Below, one piece after another: positions 35,484-42,893 of a stretch of DNA of 64,000 nt; within the stretch, counting starts at the first letter, position 1; each line of letters opens with the position of its first letter. This stretch comes from Lacisediminimonas profundi (GTDB lineage: Bacteria > Pseudomonadota > Gammaproteobacteria > Burkholderiales > Burkholderiaceae_D): assembly GCF_008831265.1 (NCBI RefSeq), contig NZ_VTTH01000002.1:310001-374000 (forward strand), written 5' to 3'. The notes under the pieces are model-generated. The model did no database searches. It saw only the letters and a program-made list of their open reading frames with translations, and was not told the DNA's origin. The position numbers were made by a program, and so were the translations under genes.

Positions 35484-35989
35484 TCGACCAGGACGACGAA
35501 AAAGCCGGGCCGGTAGACGGCGAGCGGGCGGCGGACTTCGCGCAATTGCAGCGCATGGCAGCGGAAGGCGACCAGGGCGCGCCGGGGGCCGCTGGCGAGG
35601 CGCAACAGGGCGAGGCGGGCGTGCCGCTGGCGCAGGAAATAAGCGCGGTGCTGTCGCTGCTGGTGAAGCTGGCAACGCCTATTTTCCCATCGCTGGAAGA
35701 AATCTACTCGGAACAGGTAATAGGCGCGGTCGGCGCGGCGGTAGAGCCGGTCTGTATCAAGCATGGCTGGCTGGCCGATGGCATCGGCGGCAAGTACGCG
35801 GAAGAACTGGCAGCGGCGTGCGTGCTGGGGCCGCTGGCCTGGGCGACGGTGACCGGCATCAAGCGCGACATTGCGAGTCGAAAAAAGCCTGAGGCAATCG
35901 GGCAGGGACCGGCGAACCTGAGCGCGCCTATACCTGATACGGCACCGGGACAGAAAACAGTCCAGTTCGGCGGCGCGGTGGCCGAATGA
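35480..35989 (+). CDS. Structural-module protein upstream of the packaging ATPase
   Basis: 169 residues. Acidic N-terminus (about 1-45), then a helical region with EISAVLSLLVKLATPIFPSLEEIY and a hydrophobic AAACVLGPLAWATVTGI stretch (about 115-135), then a Pro-rich tail. Counterpart of prophage 2 49512-50030 in size, order, layout and the overlaps on both sides (ATGA). Unknown function; constant linkage to the ATPase suggests packaging or assembly. Confidence 0.65.
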   Translation: MIDQDDEKAGPVDGERAADFAQLQRMAAEGDQGAPGAAGEAQQGEAGVPLAQEISAVLSLLVKLATPIFPSLEEIYSEQVIGAVGAAVEPVCIKHGWLADGIGGKYAEELAAACVLGPLAWATVTGIKRDIASRKKPEAIGQGPANLSAPIPDTAPGQKTVQFGGAVAE

Positions 35990-36597
35990 AAACGAACGAT
36001 GGACGCTTGATCGTCATTGGAGGCGCGTCGCGATCGGGAAAAACCGCCTACGTCAAAAAGCAGGTGAACATCATCCGCCGAATTTGCGCGTGGGATCCGG
36101 AGGCGCAGTGGTGCGAGTTGCGCGGCTGGCGCAAGATCACGCGGCGCAGTGAACTGCTGGCCGCAATGCAGACGCCGGGGCATGTGAAGCTGGCGTATGT
36201 AGCGGGCGGAGACCTGAAAGCGGAGTTCGATTTTTGGGCGGCGTGCGTGATGCACGCGGGGCGATACATCGCGCCGATCACTTGCATTGCGGAGGAACTG
36301 GCGGACGTGACGACGCCGAGCAAAGCGCCTGGCAATTGGGGCATTCTGCTGCGGCGCGGACTCAAGCGCGGCATCACGATTTACGCCATTTCGCAGCGCT
36401 GGAGCGAGGCGGATAAAACGGCGGTCGGCAATGCGTCGGAGTTCGTGCTGTTCAGGCAGTCGAGCGCGGATGATGTGGCGTATATGTCGCGAAAAACGCG
36501 GGTGCCAGCGGACATGCTGGAAGGGCTGGAAACGCTGCAATTCGTTAGATTCAATGCAGATACAAGAGAGATAGAGCAAAGCAAACTGCGCTTCTGA
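35986..36597 (+). CDS. Genome-packaging ATPase (FtsK/HerA, A32-like; PM2 P9 type)
   Basis: 203 residues. Walker A GGASRSGKT (12-20), Walker B ending in a Glu pair in PITCIAEE (about 97-104), and the sensor region YAISQRWSEADKTAVGNASEF. This short ATPase with G-x-x-x-x-GKT and hhhhEE is the type used by tailless internal-membrane phages to pump DNA into preformed capsids. Zot of filamentous phages is another relative, but the capsid gene and lysozyme nearby argue against that. ATG overlaps the upstream stop. Confidence 0.82.
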   Translation: MKTNDGRLIVIGGASRSGKTAYVKKQVNIIRRICAWDPEAQWCELRGWRKITRRSELLAAMQTPGHVKLAYVAGGDLKAEFDFWAACVMHAGRYIAPITCIAEELADVTTPSKAPGNWGILLRRGLKRGITIYAISQRWSEADKTAVGNASEFVLFRQSSADDVAYMSRKTRVPADMLEGLETLQFVRFNADTREIEQSKLRF

Positions 36598-36598
36598 C

Positions 36599-36614
36599 CC
36601 TGTAACGGTAACGG
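36599..36614. repeat. Third copy of the 16-bp CCTGTAACGGTAACGG repeat
   Basis: Exact copy in the 116-bp gap between the packaging ATPase and the first small membrane gene. See 35298-35361. Confidence 0.8.
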
Positions 36615-36651
36615 TTACTGCTTGTAGACGCGGGATTTTGGAGGGCGTGTA

Positions 36652-36717
36652 ATGGCGGCTAGTTACAAGTTCAATCCTTTAATTCTATGTGTACCTGTTC
36701 AGGAGAAAAAAACATGA
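36652..36717 (+). CDS. Possible 21-residue peptide
   Basis: Begins MAASYKFNPLILCVPV after a strong GGAGGG ribosome site, and its stop overlaps the next ATG (ATGA), so it may couple translation of the following membrane protein. It holds the place of the 52-residue membrane protein of prophage 2 (48572-48730) but is much shorter. Could be only a leader peptide. Confidence 0.35.
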   Translation: MAASYKFNPLILCVPVQEKKT

Positions 36718-36863
36718 GTGCAGACGTTCAAAAGCTGGCAATCGCTGCCGGTATCCTTTTCGCGGCCTACAAATACGGCAATGCGATGGTAAAAGGCGGC
36801 GCGCTGGCAATCGCTGCCGGTATCGCAGCGAAGCGGGTGCCGTACCTGAAAGAAGTCCTGTAA
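36714..36863 (+). CDS. 49-residue small membrane protein upstream of the capsid gene
   Basis: Two short hydrophobic stretches (LAIAAGILFAAYKY and GGALAIAAGIAAK) coded by a 22-nt perfect duplication at 36734-36755 and 36803-36824. Good AGGAG ribosome site. Counterpart of the 41-residue protein of prophage 2 (48437-48562). Likely a virion inner-membrane protein. Confidence 0.65.
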   Translation: MSADVQKLAIAAGILFAAYKYGNAMVKGGALAIAAGIAAKRVPYLKEVL

Positions 36864-36891
36864 GACAGGGCAAAAAAGAACCGCTGCGACA

Positions 36892-36940
36892 GCTCACGAG
36901 GCTGGCAAGGCAAACCAAAAATGAGCGCCTTACCGGGCGC
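36892..36940 (+). promoter_or_regulatory. Leader element copy B upstream of the major capsid gene
   Basis: GCTCACGAGGC at 36892-36902 and a 5-bp hairpin GCGCC / GGCGC around TTACCG at 36925-36940, ending 16 nt before the capsid ATG. The shared 17 bases GCGCCTTACCGGGCGCG are identical to copy A (35072-35088), and box-to-hairpin spacing is the same within one base. Confidence 0.75.
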
Positions 36941-36956
36941 GAACGAGGGGAAAAAA

Positions 36957-37790
36957 ATGTCTGTTGGAAAACTGATTCGCTACGGCCTGCCGTTCTCGAA
37001 TGTCGTCGCCACCGGCACGGCAACGAACACCATCACGCCAGGCCGCACGCTGGAAAATTTCCAGTTGAAGCTGGGCGGAACGACCCTGACCAAAGCGATG
37101 CTCTCGCTGGTCAAGATCAAGGCAAACGGCAAGGTGATCATGGAAGGCACCGGCACCGAGATTGACAAGCTCAATGCCTACCGGGGCCAAACCACAGCGG
37201 CGGCATACCTGGATTTGCACTTCGCCGATTACTCGATGCTGTCCGAAGTGGACCGCATGGCGGGCGCTTTCGACACGTCGCTGGGCGTGGCGAACATCAC
37301 GTCAGAAATCACCGTCGCTGGCGCGACCGCACCGATTCTGACACCGATTCTGGTCGAATCTGCTCAGCAGAAAACGACAAATGGCGCGATCGCGCCGTTC
37401 GCCCCATTGCTGACGAAATTCCTGCGCTATCCGTTCTCGGTGGCGACTGGCGGCACGCTGCCGGTCACGGTGCCATTCGGTCCGCAGTCGGGCGCAATCA
37501 TCAAGCGTGCCCACGTACTGAGCGCGGCAGGACTGATGACCGGAGCGACCGTCAAACAGGACGGACTTGTCATCCATGAATCGCTCGCCGCTGAAAACAC
37601 GTACATGCAGTTGAAGCATGGCCGTGTGGCGCAAACGAACATGTACACCATCGACTTTTGCCTGGACGGAAATCTAGCAAAGGCGCTGGATACCCGCGAC
37701 GCAAAGTCGCTGGAATGGCTGTTCGCGTTCTCGGGCGCTGAGTCCGGCAACGTCATCATCGAATACCTGGACCCGCTCGGCAATCTGTAA
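36957..37790 (+). CDS. Major capsid protein, PM2 P2-like double jelly roll
   Basis: 277 residues, the size of PM2 P2. The N-terminal pattern (G-R-T-L-E-N-F-x-L-K-L-G-G-T, then I-K-A-N-G-K-V and I-D-K-L-N-A-Y-R-G) and the C-terminal pattern (MYTIDFCLDGNL ... NVIIEYLDPLG) follow what I remember of P2 and are shared with the prophage 2 capsid (47576-48397). It would form the pseudo-hexagonal trimers of a tailless icosahedral shell over a lipid membrane. The start ATG at 36957 follows a GAGGGG ribosome site. The comparison is from memory; structure prediction would settle it. Confidence 0.82.
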   Translation: MSVGKLIRYGLPFSNVVATGTATNTITPGRTLENFQLKLGGTTLTKAMLSLVKIKANGKVIMEGTGTEIDKLNAYRGQTTAAAYLDLHFADYSMLSEVDRMAGAFDTSLGVANITSEITVAGATAPILTPILVESAQQKTTNGAIAPFAPLLTKFLRYPFSVATGGTLPVTVPFGPQSGAIIKRAHVLSAAGLMTGATVKQDGLVIHESLAAENTYMQLKHGRVAQTNMYTIDFCLDGNLAKALDTRDAKSLEWLFAFSGAESGNVIIEYLDPLGNL

Positions 37791-37801
37791 GCGGGCAGGG
37801 C

Positions 37802-37822
37802 GGGCAGCGCGGGGCGCTGCCC
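37802..37822 (+). promoter_or_regulatory. Stem-loop directly after the capsid gene
   Basis: Perfect 9-bp stem GGGCAGCGC / GCGCTGCCC with a GGG loop, 12 nt after the capsid stop codon and without a T tract. Prophage 2 has a comparable stem-loop after its capsid gene. Likely an mRNA-stabilising or attenuating element. Confidence 0.65.
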
Positions 37823-37845
37823 AAATCCATTTCAAGAGGTGACGA

Positions 37846-38127
37846 ATGAACGATATTGCATTGCCAAGCTACGAGGGCGGTTCATCGTGGTCGGAATGGC
37901 TGCAAGGCGCGGCAAAGGATGCGCTCGGCGCATATGCCGGGGCCTACACGACCAGGAGCAGCCAGAACTATGAATTGCAGCGGCTGCGCATTCAGGCGCT
38001 TGGCGCTGACGGCGCGCTGTACAACGAGGGCCAGCCACGCCTGCCAAGCGTCGCGGGCGTGAACACGTCCACGCTGCTGCTGCTGGCGGGCGCTGCCGCC
38101 GTGCTTTTCATGATGTCGAAGAACTGA
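37846..38127 (+). CDS. Virion-type membrane protein
   Basis: 93 residues: a soluble N-terminal part (SYEGGSSWSEWLQGAAKDALGAY, then QNYELQRLRIQALG) and one C-terminal transmembrane helix (TSTLLLLAGAAAVLFMM) ending KN. Counterpart of prophage 2 47146-47511, with the same W-x-x-L-x-x-x-A layout and C-terminal helix. Confidence 0.65.
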   Translation: MNDIALPSYEGGSSWSEWLQGAAKDALGAYAGAYTTRSSQNYELQRLRIQALGADGALYNEGQPRLPSVAGVNTSTLLLLAGAAAVLFMMSKN

Positions 38128-38131
38128 GCGC

Positions 38132-38392
38132 ATGGACCCGGTAACGGCAAACGTACTGAGCAAGGGCTTGACCATCGGAGCCGGTTCCGGCGCGGCACCG
38201 GCCGGACCGTCGCAGGCCTACGGCGGGAGCCTGGGCACATCGGGCATGTTCGACGGCTCGGGCTGGAACGTGAATTTCGGAGCGGGCGGCATCGAGTCGA
38301 GCGCAAGCAAAGCAGGGGAACTGTCGCAATACATGCCTTACATCGTGGTAGCTGTGGTCGGACTGCTGGCATGGCGCGCACTCAAACGCTGA
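38132..38392 (+). CDS. Virion-type membrane protein
   Basis: 86 residues: Gly/Ser-rich N-terminus with MFDGSGWNVNFGAGG, then a C-terminal transmembrane helix (MPYIVVAVVGLLAWRAL). Counterpart of prophage 2 46949-47149 (GDIWNSASFQTGDFFAG plus C-terminal helix). Overlaps the next gene by 22 bp. Confidence 0.65.
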   Translation: MDPVTANVLSKGLTIGAGSGAAPAGPSQAYGGSLGTSGMFDGSGWNVNFGAGGIESSASKAGELSQYMPYIVVAVVGLLAWRALKR

Positions 38393-38787
38393 CGATTGCC
38401 GAGGCGCACTGGTCGGCGGAAATCGCTGAACTGGTGGGCCGGGCGGTACAGCACGCGAGCGTGGCCGATGTGCGAGCGCAATGGGCCGCAGGCGCGGCGC
38501 ACGTGTTCACGGTGGCAGATGATGACTGGAATCTGGTGGCGGCATTCGTGCTGCGAACGGATGAATTGGCAGCGGGGAACGAAGGCGTGATCGTGGCGGC
38601 CGCGGGCGGCGCGGACGGCCTGAGTCTGACCGATAACGTGCTGCCAGCCATCGAGCGCATTTTCAACGGCTGCACATCGTTGCGCATTCATACGGCACGG
38701 CCAGGGTTGATCAGGCTGCTGACGAAGCGGCACGGCTACACGCTGACGGAATGCGTACTCAAAAAGGATATGGGAAATGGGCAGTAG
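38371..38787 (+). CDS. GNAT-like fold phage protein
   Basis: 138 residues, soluble. Predicted alternating strands and helices with IERIFNGCTSLRIHTARPGLIRLLTKRHGYTLTECVLKKDM, resembling the C-terminal half of GNAT acetyltransferases (R-x-G-L-x-R-L-x-x-x-x-G-Y). Counterpart of prophage 2 46563-46973 (RRGLIRKAAQLGYQVAGV). Acetyl-CoA binding is not evident; it may be structural or a host-modifying enzyme. Confidence 0.55.
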   Translation: MARTQTLTIAEAHWSAEIAELVGRAVQHASVADVRAQWAAGAAHVFTVADDDWNLVAAFVLRTDELAAGNEGVIVAAAGGADGLSLTDNVLPAIERIFNGCTSLRIHTARPGLIRLLTKRHGYTLTECVLKKDMGNGQ

Positions 38788-39160
38788 CGGATCGCAGTCG
38801 TCGGCCAATCAGAGCCAGACGACCTACAACACGGACAAGCGCATCACGCTGCAATCCGGGGTTGCGCTGTCGTCTGAAAATTCAACGGTCAACGTCGAGA
38901 CGCTGGACGGCGCAATCGTGCAGCGGGCGCTGGACGTGGTGTCGAACGCGGACGCGACCAACGGAGACAGCTTTTCTCAGTTGCTGTCCCTGGCGGACAA
39001 GATCATAACCGGCGCGGGCCAGTTGGCGATATCAACGCAGGACAGCGCACTGAAAGCGTACAGCCAGGCGACGACCGAAAAGGCCGGGACCATCGACAAC
39101 AAGACAATGATCATCCTGGGCGTCGCTGCGGCGGCTGCGCTGGTGATGCGGGGGAAATAG
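38777..39160 (+). CDS. Virion-type membrane protein with Ser/Thr-rich N-terminus
   Basis: 127 residues. N-terminus SGSQSSANQSQTTYNTDKRI, a middle helix, and a C-terminal transmembrane helix (MIILGVAAAAALVM) ending RGK. Counterpart of prophage 2 46126-46566 (S/T/N-rich start, C-terminal helix, basic end). Probably anchored in the phage membrane with the bulk towards the capsid. Confidence 0.65.
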   Translation: MGSSGSQSSANQSQTTYNTDKRITLQSGVALSSENSTVNVETLDGAIVQRALDVVSNADATNGDSFSQLLSLADKIITGAGQLAISTQDSALKAYSQATTEKAGTIDNKTMIILGVAAAAALVMRGK

Positions 39161-39161
39161 C

Positions 39162-39932
39162 ATGTACATCAATCAACCGCTGACGGCAGGCGCACGCTAC
39201 GAATTCTCGGAACCGATCGACTACATATACATCCTGACGGCGGCAACGGCTGACCTGACGATGGAATGGTATCGCCAGGGGCGCAAGGTCGATGAAGTGC
39301 AAAACGTGGGAGCGGGCTATGCCGAGTTTTTCCGGGAGCCGATAGACCGTATCGTCATCGTGTCAACCGGCGGGCAGACGGTGAAGTTTGCAACCCGCCT
39401 GGGCGCGGAAATCCGCAACGACACGCCGCCGAACGGCAACGTGACGATTACCGGAACACCATCCGTGAACATCGCGAACGTCACGTCAAATTACGACTAC
39501 GGCAAGGTGCGTTCATCGTCGGGACAGAATTTCATAGGCGGCGAGGCGCTGACGGCACCGGCAACGGCACCGAACGTGCAATTGTGGAATCCGGCCGCAT
39601 CGGGCAAAACGCTGTACGTCGAGCGCGCCTTGCTGATGTCCAGCGGCAGCATGTATGCATCGCTGAGCCTGCACAATGCGGCGCTGACGACGCTGGCGCA
39701 GCAGGGCAAGAACAAGCTGCTGGCCGGAGCCAATGCGGTGGCGCAAATCAGAACGCAAGACGCCGCCAATCCGGGGACCGTCATCGCGGGCAAGATCGCG
39801 ATTCTGAACAATGGCAACGTGCTGCTGGACTGGTCAAAAAACCCGATTGCGGTTCCACAAGGCTATGGGCTGCATGTGACCGGGCTGGCCGCAATCGCGG
39901 GCGGCGCATCGTTCGAATGGTTTGAGGAATAA
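39162..39932 (+). CDS. Putative spike or vertex beta-protein
   Basis: 256 residues without membrane segments, beta-rich. Residues 1-90 hold YINQPLTAGARYEF and VSTGGQTVKFATRLG; a central T-V-T-I-T-G-T-P linker follows; the C-terminal half is LYVERALLMSSGSMYASLSL. Counterpart of prophage 2 45457-46122, which shares the Q-T-V-K-F block, linker position and a C-terminal beta domain. In PM2-type phages a spike protein is coded near the capsid gene, so vertex protein or spike is the best guess. Confidence 0.55.
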   Translation: MYINQPLTAGARYEFSEPIDYIYILTAATADLTMEWYRQGRKVDEVQNVGAGYAEFFREPIDRIVIVSTGGQTVKFATRLGAEIRNDTPPNGNVTITGTPSVNIANVTSNYDYGKVRSSSGQNFIGGEALTAPATAPNVQLWNPAASGKTLYVERALLMSSGSMYASLSLHNAALTTLAQQGKNKLLAGANAVAQIRTQDAANPGTVIAGKIAILNNGNVLLDWSKNPIAVPQGYGLHVTGLAAIAGGASFEWFEE

Positions 39933-39933
39933 C

Positions 39934-40356
39934 ATGAAAATCTACACCTTCGATGCGCGCACGCTGGCCTACACCGGCGACGCAATCGCGCAACCGCTGC
40001 CGGAAAATCCGGACATGCTCGCGATGCCGGAATGCAGCACAACCGTGCCGCCTGCCGAAGATCGAGAAGGATTCAGCCAGCATTTTGACGCTGTATCGTC
40101 GGTCTGGTTTTACCGCCAGGCGTGGCGGGCGCCAGAACCGACGCCGCAGAGCCAGCAAGAAATCGACGCGATGCGCGCCGAGGAAGTGCGCGCACGGCTG
40201 CTGGCGATTGACGCGGCCAGCGTGCGACCGGCCAGGGCGGTGGCATTGGCGCTGGCAGCAGGCGAAGCGGTCGATGATCTGGACCGCGAGCAGCTGCTTG
40301 ACCTGGAGGAAGAAGCGGCGGCGCTGCGGTTCGAACTGCACAGCCTGACGACATGA
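39934..40356 (+). CDS. Protein resembling tail-fibre assembly/chaperone proteins
   Basis: 140 residues. Starts MKIYTFDARTLAYTGDAIA with F-Y-R-Q-A-W-R and a C-terminal helical region (EEVRARLLAIDAASVRPARAV), a layout I know from tail-fibre assembly proteins of tailed phages. Prophage 2 has no counterpart at this place. It may be a chaperone for the preceding putative spike. Confidence 0.5.
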   Translation: MKIYTFDARTLAYTGDAIAQPLPENPDMLAMPECSTTVPPAEDREGFSQHFDAVSSVWFYRQAWRAPEPTPQSQQEIDAMRAEEVRARLLAIDAASVRPARAVALALAAGEAVDDLDREQLLDLEEEAAALRFELHSLTT

Positions 40357-41048
40357 GCAGACTGGCACTGGTGGCAGGGCTGGCACTGGTCGGCGGCGCG
40401 GTGTGGTGGGTGTCACGGCAGGACCAGACGGAAATCGCACAGGCCGCAGACGATGCGGCGCAGACGATGAATCAGACGGTGGACGATGTATTGGGCAGCG
40501 TGTCGGACGTGGTGGAAAGCGTGGCGGAAACGTTCGATTCAGTAACGGGGGGCATGTTGAAAATATCGGCAATGGCGCAGGTGACACCGGACCTGCTGAC
40601 GAATCGGAACGTGCAGGCAATGCTGCGCGTGATTCGTCGCGGCGAGGGAACGGCGGACGCGGGCGGCTATCAACGGCTGTTCGGCGGCGGCACGTTTGAC
40701 AGCCTGGCGGACCATCCGCGGCAAGTGATCAAGAAAAGCGGCTACACGTCGAGCGCGGCGGGCGCGTACCAGATTCTTTCTTCGACGTGGGACGAGACCA
40801 AACGCATCATGAAGTTGCCGGACTTTTCGCCACGTTCGCAGGACCTGGCCGCAATCGGGCGCATCAAGGCGCGCGGCGCGCTGGATGATGTACTGGCCGG
40901 ACGCTTTACGAAAGCGGTCAACAAGATTGCGCGGGAGTGGGCAAGCCTGCCAGGTTCGCCCTACGGCCAGCCGACAATTTCATGGTCGACAGCCATGGCG
41001 GAATTCACGAACGCGGGCGGCACGTCCAGCGGCACGGCAATGGTCTAA
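40353..41048 (+). CDS. Membrane-anchored lysozyme, lambda R-like (GH104)
   Basis: 231 residues. One N-terminal transmembrane helix (about 3-20), a linker (21-75), then a lambda-endolysin-like domain: LRVIRRGEGTADAGGY with the catalytic Glu at 98, DHPRQVIKKSG, SSAAGAYQILSSTWD and FSPRSQDLAAIGRIKARGAL. The helix suggests a virion-membrane muralytic enzyme, used for entry as well as exit. Prophage 2 carries a different fold (GH24) at the same locus. ATGA overlap with the preceding gene. Confidence 0.88.
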   Translation: MSRLALVAGLALVGGAVWWVSRQDQTEIAQAADDAAQTMNQTVDDVLGSVSDVVESVAETFDSVTGGMLKISAMAQVTPDLLTNRNVQAMLRVIRRGEGTADAGGYQRLFGGGTFDSLADHPRQVIKKSGYTSSAAGAYQILSSTWDETKRIMKLPDFSPRSQDLAAIGRIKARGALDDVLAGRFTKAVNKIAREWASLPGSPYGQPTISWSTAMAEFTNAGGTSSGTAMV

Positions 41049-41057
41049 GGGGAAATG

Positions 41058-41327
41058 ATGAAAAATCAGGATTTGATGATACTGGCGGCGGCAATCGGCG
41101 GCGCGCTGCTGATCGTGAAAAGCGTCAAGGCAAACAACGCGGGCGCACCGGGCGGCACGGTGAAGGCAATCAAGGATTTCGCAACCGAGATTTTCGGCGC
41201 GAACGGTGCGACGTATGGCAACGGCTGGCGCTACTTCTCGGACGGAACGACGATTGACCCAAGCGGAAATTATTACAAGGGCGGGCAAATGATCTGGATG
41301 AATCCGGCATCTGCCACGATGGTCTGA
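41058..41327 (+). CDS. Small membrane protein, 89 residues
   Basis: N-terminal transmembrane helix (LMILAAAIGGALLIV), then a soluble part with WRYFSDGTTIDPSGNYYKGG. Counterpart of prophage 2 44544-44813, which is also 89 residues with an N-terminal helix and a Y/W-rich C-terminal half. ATG 41058 is favoured over 41055 by spacing to AAGGGGA. Confidence 0.62.
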   Translation: MKNQDLMILAAAIGGALLIVKSVKANNAGAPGGTVKAIKDFATEIFGANGATYGNGWRYFSDGTTIDPSGNYYKGGQMIWMNPASATMV

Positions 41328-41329
41328 GC

Positions 41330-41620
41330 ATGAAGGCGCTACAAATTCCTTCGGTGGTGTGGCTGGCGGTGGCCGTGATCGGCGGCGCGCTGGTCTACGT
41401 GTCGATCAAGGGAGCGAAGGGTGCAGGCCAGGCGATAGGCAGCGCTGCGGTCGATATGGTCGATGGGGTGGTGTCGGGGACTGTCGAGGGCATCGGAAGC
41501 TTTGCCGGGATCCCGAAAACGAACATGTCCGAATGCGAGCGGGCGCGGGCCGAGGGGCGGACCTGGGACGCATCGTTCGCGTGTCCGGCAAAAGATTTTC
41601 TGAAACACGTTTTTTCATAA
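41330..41620 (+). CDS. Small membrane protein, 96 residues
   Basis: N-terminal transmembrane helix (VVWLAVAVIGGALVYVSI), then a Gly/Ala-rich amphipathic segment (GAGQAIGSAAVDMVDGVVSG) and a C-terminal part with two cysteines. Counterpart of prophage 2 44171-44542. Confidence 0.62.
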   Translation: MKALQIPSVVWLAVAVIGGALVYVSIKGAKGAGQAIGSAAVDMVDGVVSGTVEGIGSFAGIPKTNMSECERARAEGRTWDASFACPAKDFLKHVFS

Positions 41621-41631
41621 AGGAGAATGAC

Positions 41632-41802
41632 ATGGGCGCACGAGTACGGGCAAGGCTGCGGGAACCGTCCACCTGGGCAGGGCTGGCGGTGCTGGTGGCG
41701 GGCGGGGCAAAGCTGATCGCGCCGGAATGGGCCGTCTATTTCGACATGGCAGCGATGATTCTCGGCGGCGGCGCAGTCGTCAAAGCAGAGCGGACGTTCT
41801 GA
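41632..41802 (+). CDS. Holin-like small membrane protein
   Basis: 56 residues: basic N-terminus RARLREPSTWAGLAVL, two hydrophobic stretches, and the end KAERTF. The R-L-R-E-P-S-T-x-A-G-L block is shared with prophage 2 43990-44160 (also 56 residues) and with many phage holin-like proteins. Possible holin partner of the lysozyme. Confidence 0.65.
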   Translation: MGARVRARLREPSTWAGLAVLVAGGAKLIAPEWAVYFDMAAMILGGGAVVKAERTF

Positions 41803-41803
41803 C

Positions 41804-41947
41804 ATGTCGGCGCTGGAACTGGTGCTGTTGATGCTGAGTTCCGGCGTGCTGTCGGGCGGCGTCGGCGTGTCGCTGTGGGCGCTGAATGTCGAAAAGCGCG
41901 TGCGGGCAATAGAGGTCTGGAAAGAAGTCAAATTCAACAAGGGGTAA
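41804..41947 (+). CDS. 47-residue membrane peptide (spanin or holin accessory?)
   Basis: One N-terminal transmembrane helix (LELVLLMLSSGVLSGGVGVSL) and a charged C-terminal helix (NVEKRVRAIEVWKEVKFNKG). Counterpart of the 49-residue prophage 2 gene 43834-43983 with the same layout. Position after the holin-like gene suggests a lysis role. Confidence 0.6.
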   Translation: MSALELVLLMLSSGVLSGGVGVSLWALNVEKRVRAIEVWKEVKFNKG

Positions 41948-41950
41948 AGC

Positions 41951-42034
41951 ATGGCAAAGAAAAAACGCAAACCGGCGAAGAAAACGCCGCCGAGAAAATC
42001 GAACGGCCAATTCCGCAAACGGAAGTCGAAATGA
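41951..42034 (+). CDS. 27-residue highly basic peptide
   Basis: MAKKKRKPAKKTPPRKSNGQ followed by FRKRKSK: about half Lys/Arg. Comparable to the tiny basic, DNA-neutralising proteins of small icosahedral phages. Its stop overlaps the next ATG (ATGA). No matching peptide is seen in prophage 2 at this place. Confidence 0.55.
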   Translation: MAKKKRKPAKKTPPRKSNGQFRKRKSK

Positions 42035-42561
42035 TGGGCCGCGTCATCGGATGGCTGCTGCTGCTGAGCGTGGCGCTGGCCGGATGCACGCTGCCAGCGG
42101 CGGCGCAGAACGTGCGTCCGCTGTCGTCGGTGCAGGTGCTGGCGCAGTCGGGCGTGGCGGCATCGTGGACCGGGACCACCGATGAGGTGGCGCTGGCGAC
42201 GGTGAACGTACCGGGCGGGCTGTTGGGACTGAATAGCGCAATAAGGGTAAAGGTCGTATTTACCACAACGAATAGCGCAAACAACAAAACGCTTCGCGTT
42301 CGATACGGTGGAATTTTGATGGGTGGACAGACGGTAACGACCGTCGCATCGTCAAATTTTGAGTGGGTGATACGCGCCAGGGGTGTACGAAATTCACAAG
42401 TCAGTTTTCCACAGCCAGCGGCGCAAACAACGGCACTATCGCCGATCACATCAAGCATCAACAGTGACAGCGATCAACCGCTGGTAATTTCCTGTAGTGT
42501 GGCGCTGTCCAGTGAATCATGCGGCATGGAAGGCTACACGATAGAATTGATGTCGCCCTAG
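42031..42561 (+). CDS. Exported terminal beta-protein (lipoprotein-like signal)
   Basis: 176 residues. Signal sequence IGWLLLLSVALAGC with a lipobox-like LAGC, then a beta-rich domain: WTGTTDEVALATVNVPGG, AIRVKVVFTTTNSAN, LRVRYGGILMGG and a C-terminal disulfide-like pair (SCSVALSSESC). Strong resemblance to prophage 2 43304-43837 throughout the mature domain. As the last late gene, it could be a surface or receptor-binding protein, or act in superinfection exclusion. Confidence 0.65.
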   Translation: MMGRVIGWLLLLSVALAGCTLPAAAQNVRPLSSVQVLAQSGVAASWTGTTDEVALATVNVPGGLLGLNSAIRVKVVFTTTNSANNKTLRVRYGGILMGGQTVTTVASSNFEWVIRARGVRNSQVSFPQPAAQTTALSPITSSINSDSDQPLVISCSVALSSESCGMEGYTIELMSP

Positions 42562-42824
42562 ACGATCGCGGCCAGCGCGAGGCGGGCGTGCCAGGCATGG
42601 CGGGGATGGGCGGTGATCGCATAGAACGTGCCGTCGATCTTGGCGCGGCGCACCTTGTCGGCGACGGCGTAGTGCGCGACATACGAGCGGAACGAGCGTT
42701 CCGGCGCCAGCCAGCGCGGGGAGACGGCGGCGACCCAGGCGGCGATATCATCGTCGGTGACGGGGACCTGACCGAACAGATCATGCGGGGGCTGCTTGTA
42801 ATGCGGTGTCGAAGGCGGTAGCAT
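42558..42824 (-). CDS. Antisense hypothetical protein at the right end of prophage 1
   Basis: 88 residues from MLPPSTPHYKQPP; soluble, contains DLFGQVPVTDDDIAAWVA and RSYVAHYAVADKVRRAKIDG. No family recognised. It is on the opposite strand to the late operon, between its end and the central attachment site, and its stop overlaps the terminal-protein stop by four bases. Confidence 0.5.
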   Translation of the reverse strand: MLPPSTPHYKQPPHDLFGQVPVTDDDIAAWVAAVSPRWLAPERSFRSYVAHYAVADKVRRAKIDGTFYAITAHPRHAWHARLALAAIV

Positions 42825-42852
42825 AAAAGCTCGCAACATAGCAGAAATGACA

Positions 42853-42880
42853 ACGGCATACCGGGCGGTATGCCGTTTTT
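42853..42880 (+). terminator. Rho-independent terminator at the end of prophage 1
   Basis: 10-bp perfect stem ACGGCATACC / GGTATGCCGT with a GGGC loop, followed by TTTTT. It would stop the plus-strand late operon just before the central attachment site. Confidence 0.88.
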
Positions 42881-42893
42881 GTTGCTGCACGCG

